Positions 44,101-54,995 are shown, counted from the first letter of the stretch. The stretch: 64,000 nucleotides of DNA from Candidatus Pantoea floridensis (GCF_900215435.1 NZ_OCMY01000001.1:1736001-1800000); one strand, 5' to 3'. Numbers and translations are program-made. The notes: a model not told the origin generated them from the letters alone.

Positions 44101-45026
44101 TGAGTATTCGCATCATCCCGCAGGACCAGCTGGAGAAAGGCGAAAAGCACACGGCGGAGCAGGTTCCGCCGTTACTTTTCCCCCGGTTGAAAAATCTGTA
44201 TAGCCGCCGCGCGGCGCGTTTGCGCGATCTGGCCGCGAAGAATCCGCTGGGTGATTACCTGCGCTTTGCCGCGGTGATCGCCGAGGCGCAGGAGATCGTG
44301 CTGTATGACCATCCGCTGCAGCTTGATCTGCAGCAGCGGCTGGCGCAAAGCGCCGAGCAGGGCAAACCGCCGCTCGATATCCACACCTATCCGCGCGATG
44401 CGCACTGGCAACGTCTGCTGCATTCGCTGATTGCCGAGCTGAAGCCGGAAATGAGCGGTCAGGCGCTGGCGGTGCTGGAGAATCTGGAAAAAGCCTCCAC
44501 CACCGAGCTGGAAAATCTGGCACAGGCGCTGCTGGAAGGTGATTTTGCCCAGGTCAGCAGCGACAAATCGCCCTTTATCTGGGCGGCGCTGTCGATCTAC
44601 TGGGCGCAGATGGCGGCATTGATTCCTGGCAAAGCGCGCGCGGAATATGGCGAGCATCGCCAGTTCTGTCCGGTGTGCGCCAGCGTGCCGGTGACCAGCG
44701 TGGTGCACATGAGCGTGGGCCAGCAGGGATTACGCTATCTGCACTGCAATCTGTGTGAAAGCGAATGGTATGTAGTGCGCAGCAAATGCTCCAACTGCGA
44801 ACAAACTGGCGATCTGCATTACTGGTCGCTGGACAGTGAAAAAGCGGCGGTGAAAGCAGAAAGCTGCGGCGACTGCGGTACCTATCTGAAGATGCTGTAT
44901 CAGGAGAAGGATCCCGCCGTGGAGCCCGTCGCCGATGATTTGGCCTCGCTGGTGCTGGATGCCCGCATGGAGCAGGAAGGATTCGCACGCAGCAGTTTGA
45001 ATCCGTTTATGTTCCCCGGCGATTAA
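44100..45026 (+). CDS. fdhE: Formate dehydrogenase accessory protein FdhE
   Basis: Cytoplasmic maturation factor needed for respiratory formate dehydrogenases, 308 residues from the ATG at 44100 (E. coli 309). Four CxxC pairs are visible: CPVC, CNLC, CSNC and CGDC, the rubredoxin-like metal-binding cysteines of FdhE. The start gives a TGATG junction with fdoI; an earlier in-frame start inside fdoI is rejected. Confidence 0.95.
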   Translation: MSIRIIPQDQLEKGEKHTAEQVPPLLFPRLKNLYSRRAARLRDLAAKNPLGDYLRFAAVIAEAQEIVLYDHPLQLDLQQRLAQSAEQGKPPLDIHTYPRDAHWQRLLHSLIAELKPEMSGQALAVLENLEKASTTELENLAQALLEGDFAQVSSDKSPFIWAALSIYWAQMAALIPGKARAEYGEHRQFCPVCASVPVTSVVHMSVGQQGLRYLHCNLCESEWYVVRSKCSNCEQTGDLHYWSLDSEKAAVKAESCGDCGTYLKMLYQEKDPAVEPVADDLASLVLDARMEQEGFARSSLNPFMFPGD

Positions 45027-45039
45027 ACGTTCCGTTTGT

Positions 45040-45063
45040 AAGGTCGCCATTCATGGCGACCTT
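45040..45063. repeat. Single palindrome of the GTAG family after fdhE
   Basis: A perfect 11-base-arm inverted repeat AAGGTCGCCAT-TC-ATGGCGACCTT, preceded by GT (a GTAAGG foot instead of GTAGGG). It lies 13 bases after the fdhE stop, followed by CTTC, and could end the fdo transcript. Confidence 0.85.
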
Positions 45064-45095
45064 CTTCATGAATTCATTCAACACGGAGGCGAACG

Positions 45096-45707
45096 ATGAA
45101 ACTGATTGGCAGCTACACCAGCCCTTTTGTACGCAAAATTTCGGTGATTTTGCTGGAAAAAGGTCTGGTTTTTGAATTCGTGAATCAATCTCCGTGGACC
45201 GACGACACTCATGTGCCGCAATACAATCCGCTGGGCAAAGTGCCGGCGCTAATTGATGACAATCAGCTCACCTGGTTTGACTCCTCCATCATTGCGCAGG
45301 TAATTGAACTGCGCGGTGACGCGCCTGCCCTGCTGCCCGATGATCCCCTCCGCGCTTTGCAAATCCGTCAGCTGGAAAAACTGGCCGACGGCATCAATGA
45401 CGCCGCGGTGATGATCGTGCGTGAGCAAATGCGTCCCGGCGATCGGCAATCCGAAGAGGTGCTGCTGCGCAATCGCGATAAAATCCAGCGCGGCCTTGAT
45501 GCACTGGAAACCGCCGCCGCGCAGGGGGAACTGCTCAATAGCGGCGCGCTCAATCTGGCGGATATCGCCACCGGCTGCATGCTTGGCTACCTCAACTTCC
45601 GCCGCGTCATGCCAAACTGGTGCGTGAATCGCCCGGCGCTGGTGAAGCTGGCTGAAACCCTATTTGAACGGGAAAGTTTTGCCCGCACCGTACCCCCCAC
45701 TTGTTAA
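45096..45707 (+). CDS. yibF: Glutathione S-transferase family protein YibF
   Basis: GST-like protein of 203 residues. The N-terminal thioredoxin-fold domain starts [20 protein letters not shown], with a SPFVRK active-site stretch and the cis-Pro motif GKVPALI. The C-terminal helical domain ends [25 protein letters not shown], very like E. coli YibF. The substrate is unknown. As in E. coli it directly precedes selA. Confidence 0.93.
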   Translation: MKLIGSYTSPFVRKISVILLEKGLVFEFVNQSPWTDDTHVPQYNPLGKVPALIDDNQLTWFDSSIIAQVIELRGDAPALLPDDPLRALQIRQLEKLADGINDAAVMIVREQMRPGDRQSEEVLLRNRDKIQRGLDALETAAAQGELLNSGALNLADIATGCMLGYLNFRRVMPNWCVNRPALVKLAETLFERESFARTVPPTC

Positions 45708-45715
45708 GCCATCCG

Positions 45716-47095
45716 ATGAAAACCCTGTACAGCCAACTACCTGCGATCGATAGCCTGCTGCGCGATCCCGCGCTGCAGCCGCTGCTTGCTCAAACCGGTA
45801 CCGCCTTTACCACCCATCAGCTACGCGCCATGCAGCAGGAAGCGCGTGAACACATTCAGCAGCATCAAACCTTGCCCGCCTGGCACGCCAACTGGCCGCA
45901 GGAAGCATTACGGCGTGCAGCACGACAGCAGCAAAGTGCGCTACGCCCGGTGTTTAATCTCACCGGCACGGTGCTGCACACTAATCTCGGCCGCGCACAA
46001 CTGAGCGATCGCGCCATTGAAGCGGTGGTTAACTGTTTACGCCAGCCGGTAACGCTGGAATACGCGCTGGATGAGGCGGCCCGTGGCCATCGCGATAATG
46101 CCGTCAGTGCGCTGCTGTGCGAGTTAACCGGCGCCGAAGCGGCATGCATCGTCAATAACAACGCGGCGGCAGTTTTGCTGATGCTGGCGGCCTTAGCGCC
46201 GGGGCGTGAAGTGATAGTCTCGCGCGGCGAGCTGGTCGAAATTGGCGGCGCTTTCCGTATTCCTGACGTAATGCGTCAAGCGGGCTGCACACTGGTTGAA
46301 GTTGGCACCACCAATCGTACTCACCTGAAGGATTATCGCGCCGCGATCGCAGAAAATAGCGGCCTGTTGATGAAGGTGCATACCAGTAATTACCAGATTC
46401 AGGGCTTTACCCATGCGGTAACCGAAGCGGAGTTGGTTGAGTTAGGCGAAGCGTATCAATTGCCGGTGATTACCGATCTTGGCAGCGGTTCGCTTATAGA
46501 TATGACCGGGTTTGGCCTACCCGCCGAGCCGATGCCGCAGCAGCTGATTGCCGCCGGCGTCAGTTTAGTCAGTTTCTCTGGCGACAAGCTGTTAGGCGGA
46601 CCGCAGGCTGGCATCATCATCGGTAAAAAAGCGCTGATTGAGCAGCTGCAATCGCATCCGCTGAAGCGTGCTCTGCGCGTTGATAAAATGACGCTCGCCG
46701 CGCTGGAAGCGACCTTGCAACTGTATCGTCAGCCAGAAACCTTGCGTGAAGCCTTGCCGACGCTACGGCTGCTGACGCGCTGCTCGCAGGATATTCTGCA
46801 GCAGGCTGAACGGGTAATGCCGCCCTTAGCGCAACGTTATAGCGCTGATTTTTCACTGGCGATCGCGGCGTGTTCATCACAAATTGGTAGCGGATCGCTG
46901 CCGGTTGAGCGCATTCCCAGTTATGCCATCACCTTCACACCGCGCGATGGTCGCGGCAGTCACCTAAACCACTTGTCGCAACGCTGGCGTAGCCTGGCGC
47001 GCCCGGTGATTGGTCGCATTCAGGAAGGCAAACTGTGGCTGGATTTACGCTGCCTCGATGATGAAACCGCCCTGATTCAGGCGTTAGTCGCATGA
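45716..47095 (+). CDS. selA: L-seryl-tRNA(Sec) selenium transferase SelA
   Basis: PLP enzyme converting Ser-tRNA(Sec) to Sec-tRNA(Sec), 459 residues from the ATG at 45716 (E. coli 463). The start [17 protein letters not shown], the core [27 protein letters not shown] and the PLP Lys in [15 protein letters not shown] match the family. A TTG at 45701 would add five residues and overlap yibF; neither start has a strong SD. The stop overlaps the selB start by four bases (ATGA). Confidence 0.96.
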   Translation: MKTLYSQLPAIDSLLRDPALQPLLAQTGTAFTTHQLRAMQQEAREHIQQHQTLPAWHANWPQEALRRAARQQQSALRPVFNLTGTVLHTNLGRAQLSDRAIEAVVNCLRQPVTLEYALDEAARGHRDNAVSALLCELTGAEAACIVNNNAAAVLLMLAALAPGREVIVSRGELVEIGGAFRIPDVMRQAGCTLVEVGTTNRTHLKDYRAAIAENSGLLMKVHTSNYQIQGFTHAVTEAELVELGEAYQLPVITDLGSGSLIDMTGFGLPAEPMPQQLIAAGVSLVSFSGDKLLGGPQAGIIIGKKALIEQLQSHPLKRALRVDKMTLAALEATLQLYRQPETLREALPTLRLLTRCSQDILQQAERVMPPLAQRYSADFSLAIAACSSQIGSGSLPVERIPSYAITFTPRDGRGSHLNHLSQRWRSLARPVIGRIQEGKLWLDLRCLDDETALIQALVA

Positions 47096-48945
47096 TTATT
47101 GCCACCGCTGGGCACGTCGATCACGGCAAAACCGCACTGTTGCAAGCATTAACCGGCGTCGATGCCGATCGCCTGCCGGAAGAGAAACGGCGCGGTATGA
47201 CTATCGATCTCGGCTACGCCTACTGGCCGCAGCCGGATGGGCGCGTGCTCGGCTTTATTGATGTACCGGGCCACGAAAAATTCCTCGCCAATATGCTGGC
47301 CGGCATTGGCGGCATTCATCATGCGCTGCTGGTGGTGGCCTGTGACGATGGCGTGATGCCGCAAACGCGCGAACATCTGCAATTGCTGAGCATGGCCGGC
47401 CAGCCGCCGCTCAGCGTGGCGCTGACCAAAGCCGATTGCGTGGATGAAGCGCGCATCGCCGAAGTGCAGCAGCAGGTAGCTCAGCTCACGCAACAGCTTG
47501 GCTGGCTGGCGGTGCCACAATTTGTCACCAGCAGCCACACGCAGCACGGCATCGATGCGCTGCGGCGGCATCTCAGCACCCTGCAGGAGCCGGCGTTCGA
47601 CACTCGCTACCGTTTTCGTCTCGCCATCGATCGCGCCTTTACCTTAAAAGGCACCGGTTTGGTGGTCACCGGCACCGCGCTGTCGGGGGAGATCAACGTC
47701 GGCGACACGCTGTGGCTTAGCAGCCTGAATGTGCCACTGCGCGTGCGCGCGCTGCATGCGCAAAACCAATCGGTGACGCGGGCGCAGGCCGGTGAGCGCA
47801 TCGCGCTGAATATCGTTGGCGATGTGGAAAAAGCGCAGATCGCCCGCGGCGACTGGCTGCTGGCAGAACCACAACCGCAAGGCACCACGCGTTTAACCGT
47901 GGCGCTGCGCTTGCTGCAGCCACTAAAAAGCACCTCGCAGCCCATTCATGTCCATCATGCCGCCAGCCGCGTTACCGGACGCATTATGCTCCTGGCCGAT
48001 AATCTGGCAGAAATAGTGCTGAATGAACCGCTCTGGCTGGCAGAGAACGATCGGCTGATTATCCGCGACAGCAGCGCCCAGCAAACGTTGGGCGGCGCGC
48101 GCGTGCTGCTGCTTAACAGCAAAAAGCGCGGGAAACGTCAGGCGGATTACCTTGCCTGGCTGCAACAACTGGCCGCATCAGAAGGCGATGACGCCAACCT
48201 GCGCGCGCATCTGACGTATCAACCCTGCGAATCAGCTGAATTGGCCTGGGCGCGGCAGCTTACGCCGCCTGCGCTGGACGCCCTGATGGAAAATGTCTCA
48301 CCGGTTCAGCTCGGTAACGCGCTGATGAGTGCCGCACAAGCAGCCAACTGGCAACAGACGCTGCTGGAGGCGTTGGCGCATTTTCATCAGCAGCATCCGG
48401 AAGTGCCGGGCATCGGGCAGGATCGTCTGCGCCGGGTAGCAATGTCGCATCAACCGGCCGCATGGGTCTTCGCGCTGATTGAGCAACTGCTGGCACAAGG
48501 TCAGCTGCAACAGCGACAGGGCTGGCTCCATCTGCCTGATTTCGAACCGCGCTTTAACCCGCAGGAAGAAATAGTGTGGCAGCAGGTTGGCCCGCTGTTT
48601 AGCGACCAGCCGCTATGGGTACGCGATATCGCGCTGACGTTACAGCAGGATGAGCAGACCATTCGCTCGCTGCTGCTTACCGCTGCCCGCCTCGGGCACA
48701 TTACAGCGATCGTGCGCGATCGCTACTATCGCAGCGACCAGATCCAGATCTTCGCCGATCTGATTCGCCAGCGCGCCGCGCAAGGTGGCAGCACCAGCGC
48801 CGCCGATTTCCGCAACCAACTCGGTACCGGGCGTAAAGTGGCGGTGCAGATTCTGGAATTCTTTGACCGCAGCGGCTTCACCCGCCGTCGTGGCAACGAT
48901 CATCTGCTGCGCGACGCACGCCTGTTCCCCACCTCTTCTGCTTAA
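47092..48945 (+). CDS. selB: Selenocysteine-specific elongation factor SelB
   Basis: GTPase that brings Sec-tRNA(Sec) to UGA codons marked by a SECIS, 617 residues (E. coli 614). The G1 motif [11 protein letters not shown] is at the N-terminus. [12 protein letters not shown] (G3) and TKADC (G4) follow, then EF-Tu-like domains II and III and C-terminal winged-helix domains (from about residue 430) that bind the SECIS. Coupled to selA. Its expected client in this window is fdoG. Confidence 0.96.
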   Translation: MIIATAGHVDHGKTALLQALTGVDADRLPEEKRRGMTIDLGYAYWPQPDGRVLGFIDVPGHEKFLANMLAGIGGIHHALLVVACDDGVMPQTREHLQLLSMAGQPPLSVALTKADCVDEARIAEVQQQVAQLTQQLGWLAVPQFVTSSHTQHGIDALRRHLSTLQEPAFDTRYRFRLAIDRAFTLKGTGLVVTGTALSGEINVGDTLWLSSLNVPLRVRALHAQNQSVTRAQAGERIALNIVGDVEKAQIARGDWLLAEPQPQGTTRLTVALRLLQPLKSTSQPIHVHHAASRVTGRIMLLADNLAEIVLNEPLWLAENDRLIIRDSSAQQTLGGARVLLLNSKKRGKRQADYLAWLQQLAASEGDDANLRAHLTYQPCESAELAWARQLTPPALDALMENVSPVQLGNALMSAAQAANWQQTLLEALAHFHQQHPEVPGIGQDRLRRVAMSHQPAAWVFALIEQLLAQGQLQQRQGWLHLPDFEPRFNPQEEIVWQQVGPLFSDQPLWVRDIALTLQQDEQTIRSLLLTAARLGHITAIVRDRYYRSDQIQIFADLIRQRAAQGGSTSAADFRNQLGTGRKVAVQILEFFDRSGFTRRRGNDHLLRDARLFPTSSA

Positions 48946-49024
48946 AATCTCTGGCGTTGCCTCGCAGTTTTATCTGTAACGGCGCTGCAACGCGCATTCC
49001 CCGTTGCGCAAAAAAGTGCCAGAA

Positions 49025-49043
49025 TGTAAGAAATACTCTTACA
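49025..49043 (+). promoter_or_regulatory. Inverted repeat upstream of parD-like gene
   Basis: Perfect 7-base arms TGTAAGA and TCTTACA with a 5-base spacer lie 13 bases before the antitoxin ATG. ParD-type antitoxins repress their own operon, so this is a likely operator; the promoter probably overlaps it. Confidence 0.65.
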
Positions 49044-49056
49044 GTGGATAACGATA

Positions 49057-49341
49057 ATGGCACGTACCATGACGATCGATTTAGGCGATGAACTGCGCGA
49101 GTTTGTTGAATCTCTGGTTGAGTCCGGCGACTACCGTACGCAAAGCGAAGTGGTACGCGACTCGCTGCGTTTGCTGCGTGAGAAACAGGCGGAATCGAAG
49201 CTGGAGAAGCTCAGAGAGTTAGTCAGGGAGGGTTTCGAAAGCGGCCCAGGAAAAGAGTGGGATCATGAAGATTTTCTAAGACGTGCAAAAGCCAGGGTAG
49301 GCATTTATGAAAAGGACCATCACGATAAAACCGGAAGCTGA
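49057..49341 (+). CDS. ParD-type antitoxin (CC2985 family)
   Basis: Product of 94 residues. The N-terminal ribbon-helix-helix (TMTIDLGDELREFVESLV, then SGDYRTQSEVVRDSLRLLRE) is the ParD DNA-binding fold. The charged C-terminal half (about 50-94) should wrap around and neutralise the toxin. It overlaps the toxin gene by 35 bases, giving coupled translation. The family label is from sequence pattern. Confidence 0.9.
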   Translation: MARTMTIDLGDELREFVESLVESGDYRTQSEVVRDSLRLLREKQAESKLEKLRELVREGFESGPGKEWDHEDFLRRAKARVGIYEKDHHDKTGS

Positions 49342-49597
49342 TGCGGATCTGATGAAGATCTGGATTTATGGATACTGGAATTATGGCGAGCAGTTAGCTG
49401 ATGATTATAGCTCCAGATTTGCTCAGCTCTTCGACAAACTCGCCATGTTTGATTTAGGTCGCAAACGACCAGATTTAGGTAAGCAGATCTATTCGCTGCC
49501 TCTCGGACAGCATGTTGTGATCTATCGCGCTGAAGTGGATGAAATCTTTATCGGCCGCATCTTGCACCACTCGCAGGAAATCAGCGCCGAATTTTAA
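49307..49597 (+). CDS. ParE-type toxin (RelE/ParE superfamily)
   Basis: Product of 96 residues in the RelE/ParE fold. The N-terminal strand and helix are TITIKPEADADLMKIWIYGY, and the C-terminal sheet contains HVVIYRAEVDEIFIGRILHH. ParE members poison DNA gyrase, whereas RelE members cleave mRNA. ParD pairing and lack of RelE catalytic patterning favour the ParE type. Both genes look intact. Confidence 0.9.
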   Translation: MKRTITIKPEADADLMKIWIYGYWNYGEQLADDYSSRFAQLFDKLAMFDLGRKRPDLGKQIYSLPLGQHVVIYRAEVDEIFIGRILHHSQEISAEF

Positions 49598-49603
49598 AAC
49601 AAC

Positions 49604-49625
49604 AAGGGACGATTTCTCGTCCCTT
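49604..49625. terminator. Hairpin after the toxin gene
   Basis: A 9-bp perfect stem AAGGGACGA / TCGTCCCTT with loop TTTC, 6 bases past the parE-like stop. The T-rich tract is better on the minus strand (GTTGTTTT), so it may also end glyS transcription. Confidence 0.65.
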
Positions 49626-49639
49626 CCGATTTATCCGGC

Positions 49640-49671
49640 CCCTACAGCGTAGGGTCGCCATTTATGGCGAC
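49640..49671. repeat. GTAG palindrome between parE-like gene and glyS
   Basis: CCCCTAC-AGC-GTAGGG (49640 on) leads into GTCGCCAT-TT-ATGGCGAC (49654-49671). Only the right palindrome is complete; the left foot (CCCTAC) survives without its palindrome. It lies between convergent genes. Confidence 0.8.
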
Positions 49672-49679
49672 AAAGCCAA

Positions 49680-51749
49680 TTACTGCAACAGCGAAATATC
49701 CGCTACCTGCAGGAACAGCTGACGCAGCTGTGCCAGCAGCGTCAGACGGTTAATACGCACCGCCTGATCGTCAGCGTTAACCATCACTTTATCGAAGAAA
49801 TTGTCCACCGCTTCACGCAGTTGCGCCAGTTCCACCAGCGCATCCTGATAGCGACCCTCTGCAAAGAACGGCTGCAGCTTATCGCCCAGCGCGGTCACGA
49901 AGGTCGCCAGCTGGATCTCTTCGTTCTCTTTCAGCAGGGAAGCCTGCACGCTGTCATTCAGGGTTTCGGTCGATTTCGCCAGGATATTCGACACGCGCTT
50001 GTTGGCCGCGGCCAGCGTGGCTGCGGCTTCCAGCGTACGGAAATGCGAAACCGCCTTCATGCGCGCATCGAAGTCTGCCGGACGAGTTGGACGACGCGCC
50101 AGCACCGCCTGAATGGTGTCAACGCTGTGGCCCTCTTCCTGATACCAGGTACGGAAGCGACCCAGCATAAAGTCGATCACTTCATCGACCACTTTCGCGT
50201 TGCTCAGCTTGCTACCGTACAGACGCACCGCTTCTTCGGTTAGCGTTTGCAGATCGAGCGGCAGGTTTTTCTCAACGATGATGCGCAGCACGCCTAGCGC
50301 CGCGCGACGCAGTGCGAACGGGTCTTTATCGCCTTTAGGATGCTGACCAATACCGAAGATGCCCGCGAGGGTATCCATCTTGTCAGCAATCGCTACAGCA
50401 CAGGCGACAGGATTCGACGGCAGATCGTCACCGGCAAAGCGCGGCTGATACTGCTCGTTCAGGGCCACGGCCACATCTTCCGCTTCGCCATCGTGGCGCG
50501 CGTAGTGCATGCCCATCACGCCCTGCGTATCGGTGAACTCGAAGACCATGTTGGTCATCAGGTCACATTTCGACAGCAAGCCGGCGCGGGTCGCGTGATT
50601 GACATCGGCGCCAATCTGCGCCGCAATCCAGCCAGCCAGCGCCTGAATGCGGTCAGTTTTATCGCGCAACGTACCCAGCTCTTTCTGGAACAGGACCGTT
50701 TCCAGACGCGGCAGGTTATCTTCCAGACGCTGTTTGCGGTCAGTGTTGAAGAAGAATTCCGCATCCGCCAAACGCGGGCGCACCACCTTCTCGTTACCGG
50801 AGATGATCTGCTGCGGATCTTTGGATTCGATGTTGGTTACGAAGATGAAATTCGGCAGCAGTTTGCCCGCCGCGTCGTACACCGGGAAGTACTTCTGGTC
50901 ACCTTTCATGGTGTACACCAGCGCTTCAGCCGGTACCGCGAGGAACTTCTCTTCGAACTTCGCCGTCAGCACCACCGGCCATTCCACCAGCGAGGTCACT
51001 TCTTCCAGCAGGCTTTCGCTCAGATCGGCGATGCCGCCAATTTTCTGCGCTGCCGCTTCAGCATCCGCTTTGATTTTGGCTTTACGCGCGGCGTAATCAG
51101 CGACAACGTTGCCACGCTCCAGCAGCAGCTGCGGATATTGATCGGCATTATCGATAGTGAACTCTGGCTCGCCCATAAAGCGATGACCTCGAATCACGCG
51201 ATCGGACTCAATACCGAGAATCTTCGCGGGAATCAGCTCATCGCCGAGCAGCAGCGTAACGGTGTGTACCGGGCGCACAAACTGCACGTCGCTCGCACCC
51301 CAGCGCATTAGCTTAGGAATCGGCAGCTTGCTCAGCGCAGTCGCGACCATCGCGGGCAGCAGCGCCTGCGCGCTTTCGCCAGTGATCGCTGCGCGATGCA
51401 CCAGCCATTCGCCTTTATCGGTGCTCAGGCGCTCAGCCTGATCAACGGTGATGCCGTTGCCACGCGCCCAGCCTTCGGCCGCTTTGGTCGCCTTGCCGTC
51501 GGCATCAAACGCAGCGGCGATAGCCGGGCCACGTTTTTCAACTTCGCGATCCGGCTGCGCGGCGGCAAGGGTAGCCACTTTCAGCGCCAGACGGCGCGGC
51601 GCGGCAAACCAGCTCACCTCGCCATGCGCCAGACCGGCGCTATCAAGTTCAGCGGTGAAGTGCGCAGCAAAGGCTTCTGCCAGGCTGCGCAGCGCTTTCG
51701 GAGGCAACTCTTCGGTGCCAATTTCCACCAGGAAAGTTTTATCGGTCAT
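49680..51749 (-). CDS. glyS: Glycine--tRNA ligase beta subunit GlyS
   Basis: Beta chain of the bacterial heterotetrameric glycyl-tRNA synthetase, 689 residues (identical to E. coli). The start [20 protein letters not shown], an HD-type domain and the C-terminal tRNA-binding DALR-like region (from about 580) fit. It follows glyQ with a 9-base gap. Confidence 0.97.
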   Translation of the reverse strand: MTDKTFLVEIGTEELPPKALRSLAEAFAAHFTAELDSAGLAHGEVSWFAAPRRLALKVATLAAAQPDREVEKRGPAIAAAFDADGKATKAAEGWARGNGITVDQAERLSTDKGEWLVHRAAITGESAQALLPAMVATALSKLPIPKLMRWGASDVQFVRPVHTVTLLLGDELIPAKILGIESDRVIRGHRFMGEPEFTIDNADQYPQLLLERGNVVADYAARKAKIKADAEAAAQKIGGIADLSESLLEEVTSLVEWPVVLTAKFEEKFLAVPAEALVYTMKGDQKYFPVYDAAGKLLPNFIFVTNIESKDPQQIISGNEKVVRPRLADAEFFFNTDRKQRLEDNLPRLETVLFQKELGTLRDKTDRIQALAGWIAAQIGADVNHATRAGLLSKCDLMTNMVFEFTDTQGVMGMHYARHDGEAEDVAVALNEQYQPRFAGDDLPSNPVACAVAIADKMDTLAGIFGIGQHPKGDKDPFALRRAALGVLRIIVEKNLPLDLQTLTEEAVRLYGSKLSNAKVVDEVIDFMLGRFRTWYQEEGHSVDTIQAVLARRPTRPADFDARMKAVSHFRTLEAAATLAAANKRVSNILAKSTETLNDSVQASLLKENEEIQLATFVTALGDKLQPFFAEGRYQDALVELAQLREAVDNFFDKVMVNADDQAVRINRLTLLAQLRQLFLQVADISLLQ

Positions 51750-51758
51750 GGCTGCCTC

Positions 51759-52670
51759 TTACTTGTTTTTATTGCACATTGGGAAGCCAAGCGCCTCGCG
51801 GGACGCGTAATAGGCTTCCGCCACGGCTTTCGTCAGGGTGCGGATACGCAGGATATAGCGCTGGCGTTCGGTGACTGAAATCGCCTTGCGGGCGTCCAGC
51901 AGGTTAAAGCTGTGTGCCGCTTTCAGAATGCGCTCGTAGGCAGGCAGCGGCAGCGGTTTTTCCAGCGCCAGCAGCTGCTGCGCTTCTTTCTCATACTGCT
52001 CGAAGCAGGTGAAAAGGAAGTCGACGTCAGCGTATTCGAAGTTGTAGGTCGACTGCTCCACTTCGTTCTGATGGAACACTTCGCCGTAAGTGGTTTTGCC
52101 GAACGGACCATCGCTCCACACCAGATCGTAAACGCTGTCTACGCCCTGGATGTACATCGCCAGACGCTCTAAGCCGTAAGTGATCTCGCCGGTTACCGGC
52201 TTACACTCCAGGCCGCCAACCTGCTGGAAGTACGTAAACTGCGTCACTTCCATGCCGTTCAGCCACACTTCCCAACCGAGTCCCCACGCACCGAGCGTTG
52301 GGTTTTCCCAGTTATCTTCGACAAAGCGAATATCGTGAATGGTCGGATCCATACCCAGCTCTTTCAGCGACCCAAGGTACAGCTCCTGAAGATTGTCCGG
52401 GTTGGGCTTAATCACCACCTGGAACTGGTAATAGTGCTGCAAACGGTTCGGGTTTTCACCGTAGCGTCCGTCAGTTGGACGACGCGATGGCTGTACGTAG
52501 GCGGTGGCCATCGGCTCTGGGCCTAAGGCGCGCAGGCAAGTCATCGGGTGAGAGGTGCCGGCGCCCACTTCCATGTCCAACGGTTGGACGATGGTGCAGC
52601 CTTGACGCGCCCAGTAATCCTGCAAGGTCAGGATCAGGCCCTGAAAGGTCTTGGTATCAAACTTTTGCAT
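51759..52670 (-). CDS. glyQ: Glycine--tRNA ligase alpha subunit GlyQ
   Basis: Class II catalytic chain of glycyl-tRNA synthetase, 303 residues (the E. coli length). The start [20 protein letters not shown] and motif blocks such as [10 protein letters not shown] and [20 protein letters not shown] are diagnostic. First gene of the glyQS operon, with divergent wecH upstream. Confidence 0.97.
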   Translation of the reverse strand: MQKFDTKTFQGLILTLQDYWARQGCTIVQPLDMEVGAGTSHPMTCLRALGPEPMATAYVQPSRRPTDGRYGENPNRLQHYYQFQVVIKPNPDNLQELYLGSLKELGMDPTIHDIRFVEDNWENPTLGAWGLGWEVWLNGMEVTQFTYFQQVGGLECKPVTGEITYGLERLAMYIQGVDSVYDLVWSDGPFGKTTYGEVFHQNEVEQSTYNFEYADVDFLFTCFEQYEKEAQQLLALEKPLPLPAYERILKAAHSFNLLDARKAISVTERQRYILRIRTLTKAVAEAYYASREALGFPMCNKNK

Positions 52671-52878
52671 GTTGAATTCGCACGCGATACGGATCGGTTA
52701 AAAAAAGAGTGCGCCAGTATACCCTTTGACCGCAGATTGTGCAGCCGGAAATCCAGCGCCAATTTCGTCGCTATAGCGCGCAGGTTATTGATACAGAGTG
52801 ATCTGAATTGCAGCCAGAAGGGTTGTTGGCGTGCCACCCACTGGCTACCCTTCTTCGCAGTGAATGCAAGAGGACGCC

Positions 52879-53874
52879 ATGCAGCAAAAAATCTACTGGA
52901 TCGATAACTTACGCGCGGTTGCCTGCCTGATGGTGATCGTCATCCACACCACCACCTGGTACATCACCGGGCCCATGGCGGTAACCGGCACCAGCTGGGA
53001 TGTGGCGAACCTGCTTAACTCGGCGTCGCGCGTCTGCGTTCCGCTATTCTTTATGATCTCAGGATATCTGTTCTTCGGCGAACGCAGCGCGCAGGGGCGG
53101 CATCTGCTGCGCATCGTGCTGTGCCTGCTGTTTTACAGCGCGGTGGCGCTGGCATATATCACCTGGCTAACGCCGATCAGTGAAGGACGATCGCTGCTCA
53201 AACTGCTGCAAAAACCGGTCTTCTATCACCTGTGGTTCTTCTTCGCCATTATCGGCATCTATCTGCTTTCACCGTTGATTCAGGTGAAAAGCGTGGCGCC
53301 GCGCTACGTGGCCATGTTGGTCATCGTGTTGGCGGTACTGGCGAATCCCAATACCGTGAGCCAGTCGCTGGGGCCATTCCACTGGCTGCCGGTGAATCTT
53401 TATGTCAGCGGCGACAGCATTTATTACCTGCTGTATGCGCTGCTCGGTCGCGCGATTGGCTGTATGGAGACGGATAAGCGCGGCATTAGCTGGCTGGCAG
53501 GATTAGGCTTTATCGCCTGCGTGATTGGCATTGCACTCGGCACTAAACAGATGCTGAAAATCAACGGCGCGTTCAATGATACATGGTATCTCTACTGCGG
53601 ACCGCTGGTGTTTATTGCTGCAATTAGCCTACTGATAGTGTTCAAAAATAGGTTGAATCAGCGCGCCCTGCCGGGGCTGGCGACGATCTCGCGCTATTCA
53701 CTGCCGATTTATGGTTTCCACGCGCTGTTTATCCATTATCTGCGCACCCATCATTACGACGACATGTCGCGGCCGTGGCTCGATTTACCTTGGGTGATGG
53801 GCGTTACGCTCCTTGGCAGTTTGCTGCTAGCGATGCTGTTAAAACGCATCGATAAACGTCATCTGGTGAGCTGA
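52879..53874 (+). CDS. wecH: O-acetyltransferase WecH
   Basis: Acyltransferase-3 family membrane protein, 331 residues from the ATG at 52879 (SD AGAGGA), equal to E. coli WecH. It O-acetylates enterobacterial common antigen. The conserved N-terminal active-site region IYWIDNLRAVACLMVIVIHT and about ten transmembrane segments are present. An in-frame start 15 bases upstream is rejected because E. coli WecH begins MQPKIYW. Its 3' end overlaps the convergent GlxA-type gene by 16 bases. Confidence 0.93.
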   Translation: MQQKIYWIDNLRAVACLMVIVIHTTTWYITGPMAVTGTSWDVANLLNSASRVCVPLFFMISGYLFFGERSAQGRHLLRIVLCLLFYSAVALAYITWLTPISEGRSLLKLLQKPVFYHLWFFFAIIGIYLLSPLIQVKSVAPRYVAMLVIVLAVLANPNTVSQSLGPFHWLPVNLYVSGDSIYYLLYALLGRAIGCMETDKRGISWLAGLGFIACVIGIALGTKQMLKINGAFNDTWYLYCGPLVFIAAISLLIVFKNRLNQRALPGLATISRYSLPIYGFHALFIHYLRTHHYDDMSRPWLDLPWVMGVTLLGSLLLAMLLKRIDKRHLVS

Positions 53875-54791
53875 TCGTCCCAACGCTGATACGCTCGCTT
53901 CAGCTGGCGTGCCGAGGAGAATCCGGCCGCCAGCGCCGCTTTTTCCGCCGCTTCGCCCTGCTGCTGACGTTGACGTGCAATCACCAAACGCAGCTGCTCA
54001 TGATACTCACGTACGCTGATCCCCAGATGCTGACGGAACAGCCGCGTAAGATGACGCTCGCTGACGTGCGCCCGCTCGGCGAGTGCGGTAAGCGACCAGT
54101 CGCGCTCGGGATGGGCAATCATCAGGTCCTGCGCGCGATGAATCGCCGGATGCAGATGGTTGCGATAGCGCAGCCACGGCGAGAGTTGCGGATCATCGCC
54201 CGAACGGCGGAACCACACCACCATTTCGCGCGCCACCTTCAGCGCCTGTTGCGCACCACATAAGCGATTGATCAGATGGAGCGCCAGGTCGATACCGGCG
54301 GTAATGCCAGCGCTGGTCCAGATGCCGCCATCTTCCACGAACACGCGGTTATCTTTCACCAATGCAGCGGGTGCGGCGGCTTTCAAACGTGGCAGAACAT
54401 CATGATGGGTGGTGCATTGCACGCCATCCAGCAATCCCGCCTGAGCCGAGAGCAAAGCACCGGAACAGATACAGATCAATGTGATGCGCTTAGCATCAAT
54501 GTCCGCTTGCTGCTGACGCAGCCAGTCACGCGCCAGCGCCGCCGGTGCGGTATCAAACCATACGCGTGAATCATAGACGCCTGGCACCACCAGCAGGCTG
54601 TTTTCAGGAAGCTGTGCCGGTAGCGGCGCAACGTCTGCGATGGTCATGCCGGTGGAGCACAGCACGCTGGGCTGCGGGCCGACGTAGTGCAGCGCGAAGT
54701 GACCGTCGGCCAGCTGCAGGGTTTCCGCCGGGCCGGTGAGATCCAGCGCCATCACGCCGGGAAGGACAAGGAAGAAGACGTGTTGTGGCAT
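53859..54791 (-). CDS. GlxA-family transcriptional regulator (DJ-1/PfpI + AraC HTH)
   Basis: Two-domain regulator of 310 residues. The N-terminal DJ-1/PfpI-like domain (about 1-180) has a nucleophile-elbow cysteine in LICICSGALLSAQ. The C-terminal AraC-type double HTH covers about 210-305 (DWSLTALAERAHVSERHLTR, then GISVREYHEQLRL). Family members often control amine or amino-acid catabolism; the target here is unknown. The gene directly beyond its start is xylB on the same strand, 200 bases upstream. Confidence 0.88.
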   Translation of the reverse strand: MPQHVFFLVLPGVMALDLTGPAETLQLADGHFALHYVGPQPSVLCSTGMTIADVAPLPAQLPENSLLVVPGVYDSRVWFDTAPAALARDWLRQQQADIDAKRITLICICSGALLSAQAGLLDGVQCTTHHDVLPRLKAAAPAALVKDNRVFVEDGGIWTSAGITAGIDLALHLINRLCGAQQALKVAREMVVWFRRSGDDPQLSPWLRYRNHLHPAIHRAQDLMIAHPERDWSLTALAERAHVSERHLTRLFRQHLGISVREYHEQLRLVIARQRQQQGEAAEKAALAAGFSSARQLKRAYQRWDDQLTR

Positions 54792-54865
54792 GATGGGCTC
54801 CGGGTTAGGGGTGAGGTCTTCAGCCAGGGCAGCATAAATGCCAAATTAGGTGCGACGTTCGGCCA

Positions 54866-54916
54866 GGGCGGCATGAATGCCGCCCCTACAGCGTAGGGTC
54901 GCCATTCATGGCGACC
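54866..54916. repeat. Head-to-head pair of GTAG palindromes upstream of GlxA-type gene
   Basis: GGGCGGCAT-GA-ATGCCGCCC (54866-54885) with CCCTAC foot, AGC, then GTAGGG and GGTCGCCATTCATGGCGACC (54897-54916). Both palindromes are perfect and the junction CCCTAC-AGC-GTAGGG is itself symmetrical. It lies between xylB and the regulator gene. Confidence 0.88.
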
Positions 54917-54995
54917 AAATCAGGCCACACCATCTGACATTACTCACTTATCATATCTAATAAAAATTTCCAGCACCTGCCAAATCCAGCCATCA

